Program-made: the position numbers and the translations under genes
Assembly: GCA_016718405.1 (NCBI GenBank)
Contig: JADKDJ010000033.1
Span: 248,001-312,000 of the forward strand
DNA: 64,000 bases
Direction: 5' to 3'
DNA from: Candidatus Rhodoferax odensensis
GTDB taxonomy: Bacteria > Pseudomonadota > Gammaproteobacteria > Burkholderiales > Burkholderiaceae_C
Shown here: piece by piece, positions 7,979 through 17,831 of the stretch
How the letters are laid out: each line of letters starts with the position of its first letter
Position numbering within the stretch: position 1 is the first letter of the stretch
Notes under the pieces: model-generated
What the model saw: only the letters and a program-made list of their open reading frames with translations
Database searches by the model: none
Told to the model about the DNA's origin: nothing

Positions 7979-10900
7979 ATGAAAACATCAGGCATGAAAC
8001 GGGCGGCACTGCACACCGTAGGCTTGGCACTCAGTGCTGCCATGTGCGCCAACGCCCTGGCGTTTGCACCCAGCCAGCAACCGCCCGACACGGCAGCGGT
8101 GCCCGGCAATTTGGTGCTGGCATTGTCAGTTGAGTTCCCGACTGGCCTGCAGGTTTCGTATACCGCCACCACATACACGGTACTCACCAAATACGAAGGG
8201 TACTTCGACAACCTCAAGTGCTACAGCTACTCGACGGTCAATGAAGTTTTCAGCCCGGTTAGCAAGATGAATGCTGATGGCACTTGTCCGGTGGTGACCG
8301 AATGGAGCGGGAACTTGCTCAATTGGCTGACCATGACGAATGTGGACCAATTTCGATCAGTCTTGACGGGTGGAACCCGAGACAGCTTCTCCAGCATGTC
8401 GGGCGCTCACCCAGGCGACACCACCACCAGGACCGTGCTGATTCGATCGTTCAGCGACCGCAACAGCTACAACCCCCAAAAAAATCTGACTGTGGGCACG
8501 CCGGGCATGCCGTTGACGCTGCCAACTGCAGCAAAGCGGGCTCGATCAGGCGGCTATGGTTCCAAGCTGATTGTCTCCGACGCCAACAATTTTGCCGACA
8601 TGACCACGCAGGCAGCCCGCAGCGCTACTTGCGCTGCCACACCCCTCCCAGGTGTTGCTGGCACGAGTTGGTGTTTCAACATCCGCGTTGAGGCCTGCGT
8701 CGCGGTGCCTGGTCAAGGGCGAGAAGCCAACTGCAAGAACCAGTACTCGGGCGTGGCCAAACCCGAAGGTTTGGTCCAAGACTATGCCAATACGCTTCGA
8801 TACGGCGCCTTCGGTTACCTCAACCAAGACGGCACCGGCCGGAACGGGGGCGTGCTGCGCGCCGCCATGAAGAGTGTGGGCGCCATCGCCGCAACCGCCA
8901 CAACCCCAATCGCGAACCCGGGCAAAGAGTGGGACGAAGTTACTGGTGTCATGTTTGCCAACCCCTGACCCCGCGGATGCACTGCTCACCGGCGTTCCAA
9001 ACTCGGGTTTCGTGAACTACCTTAACAAGTTCGGTTTTGCTGAAGGATACAAGGGCAATGACCCGGTGGGCGAGCTGTTTTATGCGGCGCAGCTTTATCT
9101 GCGCGGGCGAGCGCCCCCAGCGGACTATAACGATATATCTGCCTTGTCGGCCACTGCGCAGACCAGAGCCAAAGACGGCTTCCCGATTGTCACCGCCAAC
9201 CTTCTCAGGGGCCAGACGCGCGACCCAATTATCAACACCTGCCAAAAGAACTTCATCCTGGGTATTGGCGACATTTATGTGTGGGGTGATGGCAACTTGC
9301 CTGGCTCAACCCGGCCGCTTTATGCCGGTTCTGGCGGCTACCCGGTAGATCCTGACGGCCTCAACGTCCAGTCCCTGTGGGACACGGTGCGCGGCTACGA
9401 GGGCGGTATGGCCGACGGCGGTTGGATAGGTGGCGCTGACCGCGGCAGCAACCGGCCTACACCCTACATGGCAGGCCTGGCGCATTGGGCCAACACCAAT
9501 GACATTCGCTCCGATTTGACGGGCAAGCAGACCATTGGCACGTTCTGGGTCGATGTGCTCGAGAACACTAACGGCGCAGCCAGCGTTGGCGCCGCCAGTT
9601 TGCTCAAGACACAGTACTGGTTGGCAGCTAAATATGGCGGCTTCAAGACCGACCTGGTAACCGGAGACAACCCCAACACCCTGGTGGATTCATGGGACAA
9701 AGTCGCTGGGACTTCCGATGGTATCCCCGACTCGTGGTTTGCGGGTAGCACGCCCACCACCATGAAAAGCGGCCTGTCAGCCGCCTTTGCCGAGATTGCC
9801 AACCGGTCCAGCGCCAACTCGGCGTCCAGCGCTGCCGTGACTTCCAACCGGCAGACTTCCAGCAGCCAGATTCTGTATGCTGGTTACAACCCTAAAGGCT
9901 GGATTGGAAATGTCCGCAGTTGCGCGCCGTCGCAAACCGCCACGCAATGCAACACCACGCCGGCCTGGGAGGCTTCGAGGTGGTTCAAAACTACGGCGCC
10001 AACATTTGTAGCGACACCCTTGACCCCCGCCACGCGCAAGATATTCACGTCGTGGAAGGGCGCATCCTTCACCACCATGCCGTTTCAGTGGGCCAGTTTG
10101 AATGCCTCGCAGACCGGTATTCTGGATTCAGTCGATTTGCAGGGCAGCGCTCGGGTTGACTTCCTGCGCGGTGCCCGCACTAACGAAGGCAGCCTGTTTC
10201 GCGCACGCGACGACCTGTTGCTGGGCGACGTGGTGAATTCTGGCGTCACTTATCTGGCGGGCTCCGGGCCGGTCATGCTAGGCTCAAACTTCGCTGGACA
10301 TGCCGCGTACCGAGCGGCCAACAAGACTCGCCCAGGCGTAGTTTATGTCGGCGCAAACGACGGCATGTTGCACGCGTTCTCGGGAACCGACGGCAAGGAG
10401 TTGTTTGGCTATATTCCAGGCTCTGTGTTTGGCAACTTGCCCAAGTTGACGGCAACTGCCTTTCAACACCGGTTCTTCGTTGATGGCACGCCGATGGTTG
10501 GAGACATCCAAACCGGTGTCAGCACATGGGGAACCTTGCTGGTCGGTGGCCTGGGCGGCGGCGGTCAGGGCTACTATGCCTTGGACATCACCAACCAAAG
10601 CGGGTTTGCCGCCGCCAGCGAAGCCACGCTGAGCGCGATGCCTAAATGGGAGTTCACTTCCGCCCAAGATGCTGATCTGGGGTACACCTTCAACGAGCCC
10701 TCGATAGATCCGACCACGGGTGCTTACCTGCAAATGGCCAAGGTGACCGAGGGTGTTAGCGGTTGGGCAACATGCACAAGTTCCAGTTCTCCAAGCCCAG
10801 TGGCTCCAACTACGTGAGAGCAGCCAATGGTGACTCGGCCGGTGCCTGGCGCCACCTGGGCGTTTTGATCGCTACCGGCCAGCCCATTACTACCGCACCA

Positions 10901-11521
10901 GCAGTTAGCCGCGCCTGTGACGGTGTGGGCTGGTCGGTGAACTTCGGCACCGGCAAGCTTAACGAGGACGCTGACTACACCGACACGTCAACCCGCGGCT
11001 TCTACTCGGTAATCGACAAAAACGCATCGTCAGCGCTCACGGTTTTGACCAGCAACTTGGCCACGCTCACGCTGACTACCTCCACCGTTGGGTCTGCGAC
11101 CGTAAGGAACTGGACTGCACCTGATTTGTCAGCCAGCACCAACCGCGGCTGGAAGATGTCTTTTACCGGAGGTGAGCGGGTACTGTCGAACTCGACTTTT
11201 CCACCCGACACGGGCACGGTGCTGCTTGCCACCACCAAACCAACTGGCGACGTGTGTGCTCCGGGCAACTCTGGCTTTATCATGGCAGTCAATGTCTGCA
11301 CGGGCGCGATCGGCGAGATGCTGATCAATGGAACATTGGTCGGTGGCCTTGGCGTAGACTCCACGGGCGTCATCAAGGTCAGCAATACCTATACAGATGC
11401 AACGCGCAAGCAAAAGATTGTTTGCAATCAGGACGCCTGCAAGGGTGAGGCCGGGCCGTTGTTTGTCACACCGGTGGCGCCGAAGGGCCGGTACACATGG
11501 CGTGAGCTGTTCTCGAAGTAA
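7979..11521 (+). CDS. pilY1: Pilus tip-associated adhesin PilY1, two frameshifts
   Basis: About 1180 residues once two single-base shifts are repaired. The N-terminus is a secretion signal (MKRAALHTVGLALSAAMCANALA), then PilY1/PilC sequence (NLVLALSVEFPTGLQVSYT; EWSGNLLNWLTMTN). The C-terminal beta-propeller includes GVVYVGANDGMLHAFSG. Frame one stops at 8968, but removing one C from the CCCC run at 8962-8965 continues as ANPDPADA. The second frame ends at 10817, but adding one G at 10765-10767 gives SGWGNMHKFQF and the third frame to 11521. The two shifts compensate. PilY1 is secreted and works at the pilus tip in adhesion and retraction control. Confidence 0.9.
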
Positions 11522-11526
11522 ACATC

Positions 11527-12003
11527 ATGAAACAAGACCTCCTTCCGACCCGTAACCGGGGCTTCACCCTCATTGAGGTGATGATCACCGTGGCCATCGT
11601 CGCAATTCTGGCGGCCATCGCGCTACCAAGTTACAACGAGTATGTTCGCCGAGGGCATCGGGCGGAAGCCAAGAACACGCTGCAGGCGATTGCGCAGAGG
11701 CTTGAGCAGAATTACACGCTGAGCGGCTCCTATGCCTTGGATCAGGCTGCGGCTGCCATCAACAACGCCAGCATCGCAGCTTGGGGCATGGACTCGACCC
11801 CCACAACCGGCGGCGTTAGGTACAACATGACCTTTGGCGCCGGCGAACCAACCACCACAACCTTTGTGCTGCTGGCAACCCCTGCCGGCTCCCAGGTGGG
11901 CGACACCTGCGGGGTGCTGGTGATGGATCACCGCAACCTGAAGGGCGCTGGTGGCGTACTTAACAATCGGGTCCAGCTGACGCGAGACTGCTGGGACCGG
12001 TAG
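11527..12003 (+). CDS. pilE: Type IV pilin-like protein PilE
   Basis: A 158-residue prepilin with leader RNRG|FTLIEVMITVAIVAILAAIALPSYNEYVRRG, including Glu5 and the canonical ALPSY motif. A C-terminal disulfide region (CGVLVMDHRNL ... DCWDR) is typical of PilE-type minor pilins in these clusters. It starts 5 bases after pilY1. Its TAG stop shares a base with the GTG start of ribD, so the pilin and riboflavin genes are directly abutted. Confidence 0.92.
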   Translation: MKQDLLPTRNRGFTLIEVMITVAIVAILAAIALPSYNEYVRRGHRAEAKNTLQAIAQRLEQNYTLSGSYALDQAAAAINNASIAAWGMDSTPTTGGVRYNMTFGAGEPTTTTFVLLATPAGSQVGDTCGVLVMDHRNLKGAGGVLNNRVQLTRDCWDR

Positions 12004-13152
12004 TGTCCACAAGTGGCCACAAGCCGGTCATCCACCACCCCGGTTTGTCCCGTCTTGCGCTTGACGTCGCGTCGCGCGCCCTGCTGATCTCCACCCCCAA
12101 CCCCCGCGTCGGCTGCGTCCTCACCAGACCCGACGGCACCATCCTCGGCCAAGGCCACACCCAGCGCACCGGCGGCCCGCATGCCGAGATCATGGCGCTG
12201 CGCGACGCGGCTGAGCGCGGCCACTCGGTGCAGGGCGCCACTGCTTACGTGACGCTGGAGCCCTGCTCGCACCACGGCCGCACCGGGCCATGCTGCGACG
12301 CCTTGATCGCGGCCGGTATTGGCAAGGTCGTTGCTTCAATTGCCGACCCCAATCCGCTGGTGGCGGGCCAGGGCTTTGCCAAACTGCGGGCAGCAGGCAT
12401 AGAAGTTGAGGTCGGCCCCGGCGCAGCGGAATCACGCGAGCTCAACATTGGCTTCTTCAGTCGCATGATCCGCAAGACCCCTTGGGTTCGGATGAAAGTC
12501 GCCGCCTCGCTGGACGGCCAGACCGCCTTGAACAATGGGCAAAGCCAATGGATCACCTCCGAGCCGGCCCGACGCGACGGCCACGCTTGGCGGGCACGGT
12601 CCTGCGCCGTGCTAACAGGTGTCGGCACCGTGCTGGCCGACAACCCACGGCTTGATGTGCGCCTGATCGATACGCTGCGACAGCCTCACCTTGTGATTGT
12701 GGACAGCCGCCTCGACACACCGCTGGATGCTCATCTTTTTATAGCGGGACGGGCTTTGTATATCTACTGTGCAGTCCAAAACGATACAAAGAAGGCCGCC
12801 CTGGAGGCGCGTGGCGCGACCGTCGTTGCGCTGCCAACGGTCAATGCCGACGGCAGCCCCGGTAAGCAAGTGGACCTGATGGCGATGCTGCGCGACCTGG
12901 CGGTACGCGAGGTCAACGAAGTGCATGTTGAGGCAGGTGCGCGGCTCAATGGTGCGCTGGTGGCTGCCGGGCTGGTGGACGAGTTGGTGGTCTACCTTGG
13001 CCCCAAACTGATTGGCCAAGGACGTGGCATGGCGCAGTTTCGGCCCGATCACCGAGCTTTCGCAAGCGATACCGCTGGAGTTTCAGTCGGCAGAACTGAT
13101 CGGGCCCGATCTGCGCATCGTCGCTCGTATTGCCGGGCGCGACAGTTTCTGA
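12003..13152 (+). CDS. ribD: Riboflavin deaminase/reductase RibD, frameshifted in this sequence
   Basis: Bifunctional diaminohydroxyphosphoribosylaminopyrimidine deaminase and 5-amino-6-(5-phosphoribosylamino)uracil reductase. The N-terminal zinc deaminase shows HAEIMAL and PCSHHGRTGPC; the reductase half begins near VRMKVAASLDG with GVGTVLADNPRL. At 13041 the frame shifts: with one base (the C in TTTCGGCCC) removed, the protein continues GPITELSQAIPLEFQSAE and ends at 13152 with RIAGRDSF, about 382 residues. Without the repair the frame runs into ribE and simulates a RibD-RibE fusion. Start is GTG at 12003. Confidence 0.9.
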
Positions 13153-13220
13153 AAACGGCAATCCCGCACCCGATGCGAGGTCGGCGCGGGTGGTCTTGCC
13201 TTTCCTGCGAAAATAGCGCC

Positions 13221-13892
13221 ATGTTTACCGGAATCATCACCGGCGTGGGGCGCATCGTCGCCGTCCATGCCTTGGGCAGTTCTTCATCCCACGGGCGGCA
13301 ACTCACGATCGAATGTCCGCCCAGCTACCTCGATGACGTTGGTTTGGGCGACAGCATTGCACTGAATGGCGCCTGCATGACCGTCACCGCCTTGGATGCA
13401 GCAAGGCGCGAGTTCAACGTCGAGATCTCCGCCGAATCACTGGCCAAGACTGCCGGGCTATCCCAGACCGGGCCGATCAACCTTGAAAAAGCCCTTCGCG
13501 CCAACGACCGACTTGGCGGGCACCTCGTGTCCGGGCATGTCGACGGCGTGGGCACCGTGACGCGGTTCTCGCAGCATGGCGAGAGTTGGGATCTGCGGCT
13601 TCTTACCCCCAAGGACTTGGCCAAGTACCTGGCCTACAAGGGCTCCATTACGGTCAACGGCGTGAGCCTGACCGTCAACCACGTGAGCGATCTGCCAGAC
13701 GGCTGCGAATGTCGCATCAACCTGATCCCGCACACGGTTCAGAACACCGCTTTGAATGCCCTCACAACTGGCGCGCAGGTCAACCTGGAAATCGACCTGA
13801 TCGCGCGGTATGTGGAGCGCATGCTCCGCGTGGAGCCGCAGCTTGCCGCATTGGCGCATGGCACACCCAGCGCAGTTCAGGCCCTGGCCTGA
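13221..13892 (+). CDS. ribE: Riboflavin synthase alpha subunit
   Basis: A 223-residue enzyme that dismutates two 6,7-dimethyl-8-ribityllumazine molecules to riboflavin. It begins MFTGIITGVGRI, the canonical start, and contains two lumazine-binding repeats (SIALNGACMTVT ... GGHLVSGHVDG; SITVNGVSLTVN ... NLIPHTVQNTAL). It happens to lie in the same frame as the start of ribD, which is why a single open frame appears to span both genes. The spacing between the repaired ribD stop and this start is 68 bases. Confidence 0.96.
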   Translation: MFTGIITGVGRIVAVHALGSSSSHGRQLTIECPPSYLDDVGLGDSIALNGACMTVTALDAARREFNVEISAESLAKTAGLSQTGPINLEKALRANDRLGGHLVSGHVDGVGTVTRFSQHGESWDLRLLTPKDLAKYLAYKGSITVNGVSLTVNHVSDLPDGCECRINLIPHTVQNTALNALTTGAQVNLEIDLIARYVERMLRVEPQLAALAHGTPSAVQALA

Positions 13893-13935
13893 TCCGGTTC
13901 CCGTTCACGATTCACGATTCACCGAAAGTTCTTGC

Positions 13936-15052
13936 ATGAGCGCACCCTCCCCTGTTTCCATTTCTCCGGTCGACGAGATCGTGGCCGACATGCGCGCCGG
14001 GCGCATGGTGATCCTGGTGGACGAAGAAGACCGCGAGAACGAAGGCGACCTGGTGCTCGCTGCCGACCACGTCACGCCCGAAGCCGTCAACTTCATGGCG
14101 CGTTTTGGCCGGGGATTGATCTGCCTGACGCTGACCCGCGAGCGTTGCGAGCGTCTGAAGTTGCCCCCCATGGCGGTGCGCAACGGCACCAAGCTGGCGA
14201 CCGCCTTCACGGTGTCGATCGAGGCCGCCGAGGGTGTAACCACCGGCATCTCCGCCGCAGACCGTGCCCGCACCGTGCAGGCGGCGGTTGCCAAGAACGC
14301 AAAGGCTGACGACCTGGTGCAGCCGGGCCACATCTTTCCCCTGCAAGCGGTGGACGGCGGCGTGCTGATGCGCGCAGGCCACACCGAGGCCGGCTGCGAC
14401 CTGGCCGCCATGGCCGGCTGCTCGCCCGCAGCGGTGATCTGCGAGATCATGAAGGACGACGGCACCATGGCGCGCTTGCCCGATCTGCAGTTGTTTGCAG
14501 CCGAGCACGGGCTCAAGATCGGTACGATTGCCGACCTGATCGAGCACCGCAGCCGGGTCGAATCGCTGATTGAAAAAGTCGGCTCCCGCACACTGAACAC
14601 CGCGTTTGGTGAATTCACCGCGCACGCGTTTCGCGACAAACCAGCGCAGGGTGTGCACCTGGCGCTGGTCAGGGGCCAGTGGTCGCCGGGGGACACCGTG
14701 CCCGCGCGCGTGCACGAGCCCTTGTCGATTTTTGATGCCCTTGAGTCGAATCGGTCCATGCACTCATGGAGTCTGGACGCCAGCCTAAAGCGCATCGCCG
14801 ACTGAAGGCAAAGGCGTGGTCGTGCTGCTCAACTGCGGCGAGACGGCGGAGCAACTCCTGTCCCAGTTTGCAGGCACCGCGTTGGCCAGCCACGGGCCTG
14901 AGCGCGAGCGCATGGACCTTCGCACCTACGGCGTGGGCGCACAAATCCTGCGTGAATGCGGCGTACACAAGATGACGCTGATGGGCAACCCCCGGCGCAT
15001 GCCCAGCATGACCGGCTATGGGCTGGAAATCACAGGCTACATCACCAAGTAG
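13936..15052 (+). CDS. ribBX: 3,4-dihydroxy-2-butanone-4-phosphate synthase with degenerate RibA domain (RibBX-type), frameshifted
   Basis: The N-terminal RibB domain is intact (VDEEDRENEGDLVLAAD; GHTEAGCDLAAMAG) and should make DHBP from ribulose 5-phosphate. The second half resembles GTP cyclohydrolase II but lacks its zinc-binding Cys triad: where CDCG is expected it reads VPARVHEPLSIFDALES. This matches RibBX proteins described in Proteobacteria. The frame stops at 14805; dropping one base at 14800-14803 continues EGKGVVVLLNCGETAEQL to 15052 (ITGYITK), about 371 residues in total. The gene lies between ribE and ribH. Many pipelines would call it RibBA. Confidence 0.85.
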
Positions 15053-15125
15053 CCGCATGGCGCGCCAGTCCACATAACGCGCCCTACGCTGACACCCCGA
15101 CACAAGCTCTTCAAAGGATCGATTC

Positions 15126-15599
15126 ATGTTCAACGCCGACAAAGGCACACTGCAGGCGGGCGATGCCCGACTCCATGGCAAGCGACTGGTCATTGGCATC
15201 GTGCAGGCCCGTTTTAACGAGCCAATTACCAATGCCCTGGCTCAAGCCTGCCATGCCGAGCTGATCGCGCTTGGCGTGCCCGACAAGAGCATCGACCACG
15301 TCATGGTTCCTGGTGCATTGGAGATTCCGGTAGCGTTGATGGCGATGGCTGAGAAAGCCAAGTACGATGCACTGGTGGCACTGGGCTGCATCATCCGCGG
15401 TGAGACTTACCACTTCGAGCTGGTCGCCAATGAGTCGGGTGCAGGCGTCAGCCGTGTCGCGCTGGACTATCAAGTACCGATTGCGAACGCCATCCTCACA
15501 ACCGAGAACCTTGAACAAGCCATTGCCAGAAAGACCGAGAAGGGCCGCGATGCCGCGCGCGTTGCGGTCGAAATGGCCAACCTGATGCAGGAGATCTGA
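15126..15599 (+). CDS. ribH: 6,7-dimethyl-8-ribityllumazine synthase
   Basis: A 157-residue lumazine synthase condensing the ribityl-aminouracil with dihydroxybutanone phosphate. Motifs: IVQARFNEPIT, VPGALEIPVA, GCIIRGETYHFE and the C-terminal KTEKGRDAARVAVEMANL. SD-like AAAGGA lies at good distance upstream. The stop overlaps the nusB start (TGATG), so the rib genes and nusB are one transcription unit. Confidence 0.97.
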   Translation: MFNADKGTLQAGDARLHGKRLVIGIVQARFNEPITNALAQACHAELIALGVPDKSIDHVMVPGALEIPVALMAMAEKAKYDALVALGCIIRGETYHFELVANESGAGVSRVALDYQVPIANAILTTENLEQAIARKTEKGRDAARVAVEMANLMQEI

Positions 15600-16138
15600 T
15601 GAGCGCCGCAACCGCGAAACCCGATGCCAAGCGCCCACCACGCCAATCTCGCACAGGCCTCACCAGCACCGGCGCGCGCAAGGCAGCCAGCAAGTCCAGC
15701 CGCAGCCGCTCCCGAGAGTTCGCCCTGCAGGCGCTTTACCAGAGCCTGGTGGGCGGCAACGCCGTGGCCGATGTCGACGCCTTTACGCGTGATCTGGCTG
15801 GATTCGCCAAGGCTGACGCGGTGCATTTTGACGCTCTGCTGCATGGCTGCGTGGAACAGGCCGGCGAGCTTGACGCCTTGATCGTGCCCTTGCTCGATCG
15901 CAAGCTCGCGGAAATATCACCCATCGAGCACGGCGTGATGTGGATTGGCGCCTACGAGCTCAAGCACTGCCTGGACGTGCCCTGGCGCGTGGTGCTCAAT
16001 GAATGCGTCGAACTGGCCAAGGAGTTTGGTGGAACGGACGGTCACAAATACGTCAACGCCGTGCTCAACGGACTGGCGCCAACGCTTCGAAGAGCCGAGG
16101 TTGCCGCCGATCGATCAGCGCCCCCCGCTCGCGCGTGA
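15599..16138 (+). CDS. nusB: Transcription antitermination factor NusB
   Basis: A 179-residue all-helical NusB-family protein, involved with NusE/S10 in rRNA antitermination. The core begins SRSREFALQALYQSL and includes EISPIEHGVMWIGAYEL and VLNECVELAKEFGGTDGHKYVNAVLN. A basic, Ser/Arg/Lys-rich extension of about 38 residues precedes the core. It overlaps ribH by one base; ribH-nusB linkage is a common bacterial arrangement. Confidence 0.95.
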   Translation: MSAATAKPDAKRPPRQSRTGLTSTGARKAASKSSRSRSREFALQALYQSLVGGNAVADVDAFTRDLAGFAKADAVHFDALLHGCVEQAGELDALIVPLLDRKLAEISPIEHGVMWIGAYELKHCLDVPWRVVLNECVELAKEFGGTDGHKYVNAVLNGLAPTLRRAEVAADRSAPPARA

Positions 16139-17341
16139 ATGCAGGTTAGCCCCGTCATGCGGATTTCCGAGCGAGCACGCCGCATCGAACCCTTCTATGT
16201 GATGGAGGTCGCCAAAGCGGCGCAGCGCATGGCCCAGCAGGTGGCCCACACCACCTCGCCGATGATCTACCTCAACATCGGCGAGCCGGATTTCACCGCA
16301 CCACCACGGGTGCAGGAGGCCGCAACCCAAGCGATTCGTGACGGACGTTCACAGTACACCCAGGCCACCGGGCTTGAGCCGCTGCGCGAACGCATCAGTG
16401 GCTGGTACCGTTCGCGCTTTGGCATCACGGTTCCGGCACAGCGCATCGTGGTCACCGCTGGAGCCTCTGCTGCGCTGCAATTGATCTGCCTGGCGCTGAT
16501 TGAGGCCGGTGACGAAGTCCTGATGCCCGACCCCAGTTATCCCTGCAACCGCCACTTTGTCAGTGCCGCCGAAGGCACAGCGGTGCTGCTGCCCACCACC
16601 GCGCAAGAGCGTTTTCAGCTCAGTGCCGCCAAGGTTGAAGCCGCGTGGGGGCCGCGCACGCGCGGTGTGCTGCTGGCCTCGCCGTCGAACCCAACCGGAA
16701 CCTCGATCGCACCCGATGAGTTGCGGCGCATTCATGAGGTTGTGCAACGCAGCTCAGGTATCACCATCGTCGACGAAATCTACCTGGGGCTAAGCCATGA
16801 CGCGCAGTTTGGCCAGTCCGCCCTGGCGCTGGGCGAGGAGGTGATCAGCGTCAACAGCTTCAGCAAGTACTTCAACATGACCGGCTGGCGCCTGGGCTGG
16901 ATGGTGGTACCGGATAGCTTGGTGAGCGTCATCGAGCGACTGGCACAAAACCTGTTCATCTGTCCCAGCACCATCTCGCAACATGCTGCGCTGGCCTGCT
17001 TTGAGGCTGACAGCCTGGCGTTGTATGAACAGCGCCGGGCCGAATTCAAGGCGCGCCGCGACTTCTTCATACCGGCGCTCAATGAACTGGGCCTGACCGT
17101 GCCGGTCATGCCCGATGGCGCCTTTTACGCCTGGGCCGACTGCTCCGCAGCCTGTGCCCGGCTTGGTGTGCAGAGCAGTTGGGAGTTTGCCTTTGAAATC
17201 ATGAAACAAGCCCACGTGGCAGTGACGCCCGGGCGCGACTTCGGCTCCGCCCAAACGGGTGACTTTGTCCGTTTCTCCACCGCCAACAGCATGGCGCAGT
17301 TGCGCGAGGCGGTAGCGCGCCTCAAGACCGTGTTGGCATGA
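16139..17341 (+). CDS. PLP-dependent aminotransferase, class I/II
   Basis: A 400-residue fold-type I aminotransferase. Visible motifs: YLNIGEPDFTAPPRVQEA near the N-terminus, PSNPTGTSI, VDEIYLGLS, and NSFSKYFNMTGWRLGW carrying the PLP lysine; a C-terminal Arg lies in FVRFSTANS. The substrate cannot be assigned from sequence; it resembles aspartate/alanine-type enzymes. Starts at 16139 or 16157 (MRISERARRIEPF, likelier by homology) are possible. It follows the nusB stop directly and precedes the ybgC-tol genes by 61 bases. Confidence 0.88.
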   Translation: MQVSPVMRISERARRIEPFYVMEVAKAAQRMAQQVAHTTSPMIYLNIGEPDFTAPPRVQEAATQAIRDGRSQYTQATGLEPLRERISGWYRSRFGITVPAQRIVVTAGASAALQLICLALIEAGDEVLMPDPSYPCNRHFVSAAEGTAVLLPTTAQERFQLSAAKVEAAWGPRTRGVLLASPSNPTGTSIAPDELRRIHEVVQRSSGITIVDEIYLGLSHDAQFGQSALALGEEVISVNSFSKYFNMTGWRLGWMVVPDSLVSVIERLAQNLFICPSTISQHAALACFEADSLALYEQRRAEFKARRDFFIPALNELGLTVPVMPDGAFYAWADCSAACARLGVQSSWEFAFEIMKQAHVAVTPGRDFGSAQTGDFVRFSTANSMAQLREAVARLKTVLA

Positions 17342-17402
17342 ACGCAGTGCCGGGCGATCGCAGGCCATCCGGCTCCGCAGGGCGCACCCCAAGGGGACTG
17401 AA

Positions 17403-17831
17403 TTGAGCAACGCAGCCCACAGTGCGCCGCAATTCAGGTGGCCCGTGCGGGTGTACTGGGAAGACACCGATGCAGGCGGCATTGTGTTCTACGCCAACTA
17501 CCTCAAGTTCTTCGAGCGTGCGCGCACCGAATGGCTGCGCGCGCTGGGTGTGGCACAACAGGCGCTGCGCGAACAGACCGGGGGCATCTTCGTCGTCAGC
17601 CAGACCGATGTTCGCTACCACCGCCCGGCCAGACTGGACGACCAACTTTTTGTCACAGTTTGCCTGGTGGAAACCGGGCGAGCTTCGCTGACAATACGCC
17701 AGCAGGTGTTGTTGCATACCGATGCACAGGACACCGTGTTGTGCGAGGGCATCATCCGCGTCGGCTGGGTTGATGCCATCACGTTCAAGCCGACTCGCTT
17801 TCCCTCTATCCTTCTGGACCTGCTTAGATGA
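17403..17831 (+). CDS. ybgC: Tol-Pal-associated acyl-CoA thioesterase YbgC
   Basis: A 142-residue hotdog-fold thioesterase with the active-site motif YWEDTDAGGIVFYANYLKFFERART. YbgC enzymes hydrolyse acyl-CoAs and are commonly encoded at the head of tol-pal operons, as here. The start is TTG at 17403, supported by AAGGGG seven bases upstream; no suitable ATG exists before the catalytic motif. It overlaps tolQ by 4 bases (ATGA). Confidence 0.93.
   Translation: MSNAAHSAPQFRWPVRVYWEDTDAGGIVFYANYLKFFERARTEWLRALGVAQQALREQTGGIFVVSQTDVRYHRPARLDDQLFVTVCLVETGRASLTIRQQVLLHTDAQDTVLCEGIIRVGWVDAITFKPTRFPSILLDLLR

Noticed and set aside
12003..13892. Natural RibD-RibE fusion protein
   Set aside because: Sequence between the halves (from FRPDHRAFASD to SCLSCENSA) is nonsense, whereas a one-base correction restores a normal RibD end and leaves a canonical RibE start.
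13905..13925. Short tandem CACGATT repeat before ribBX
   Set aside because: Only two partial units; too short to interpret.
12000..13935. FMN riboswitch (RFN element) near the riboflavin genes
   Set aside because: I searched the pilE-ribD, ribD-ribE and ribE-ribBX gaps for the conserved RFN blocks and saw none; the gaps are too short.
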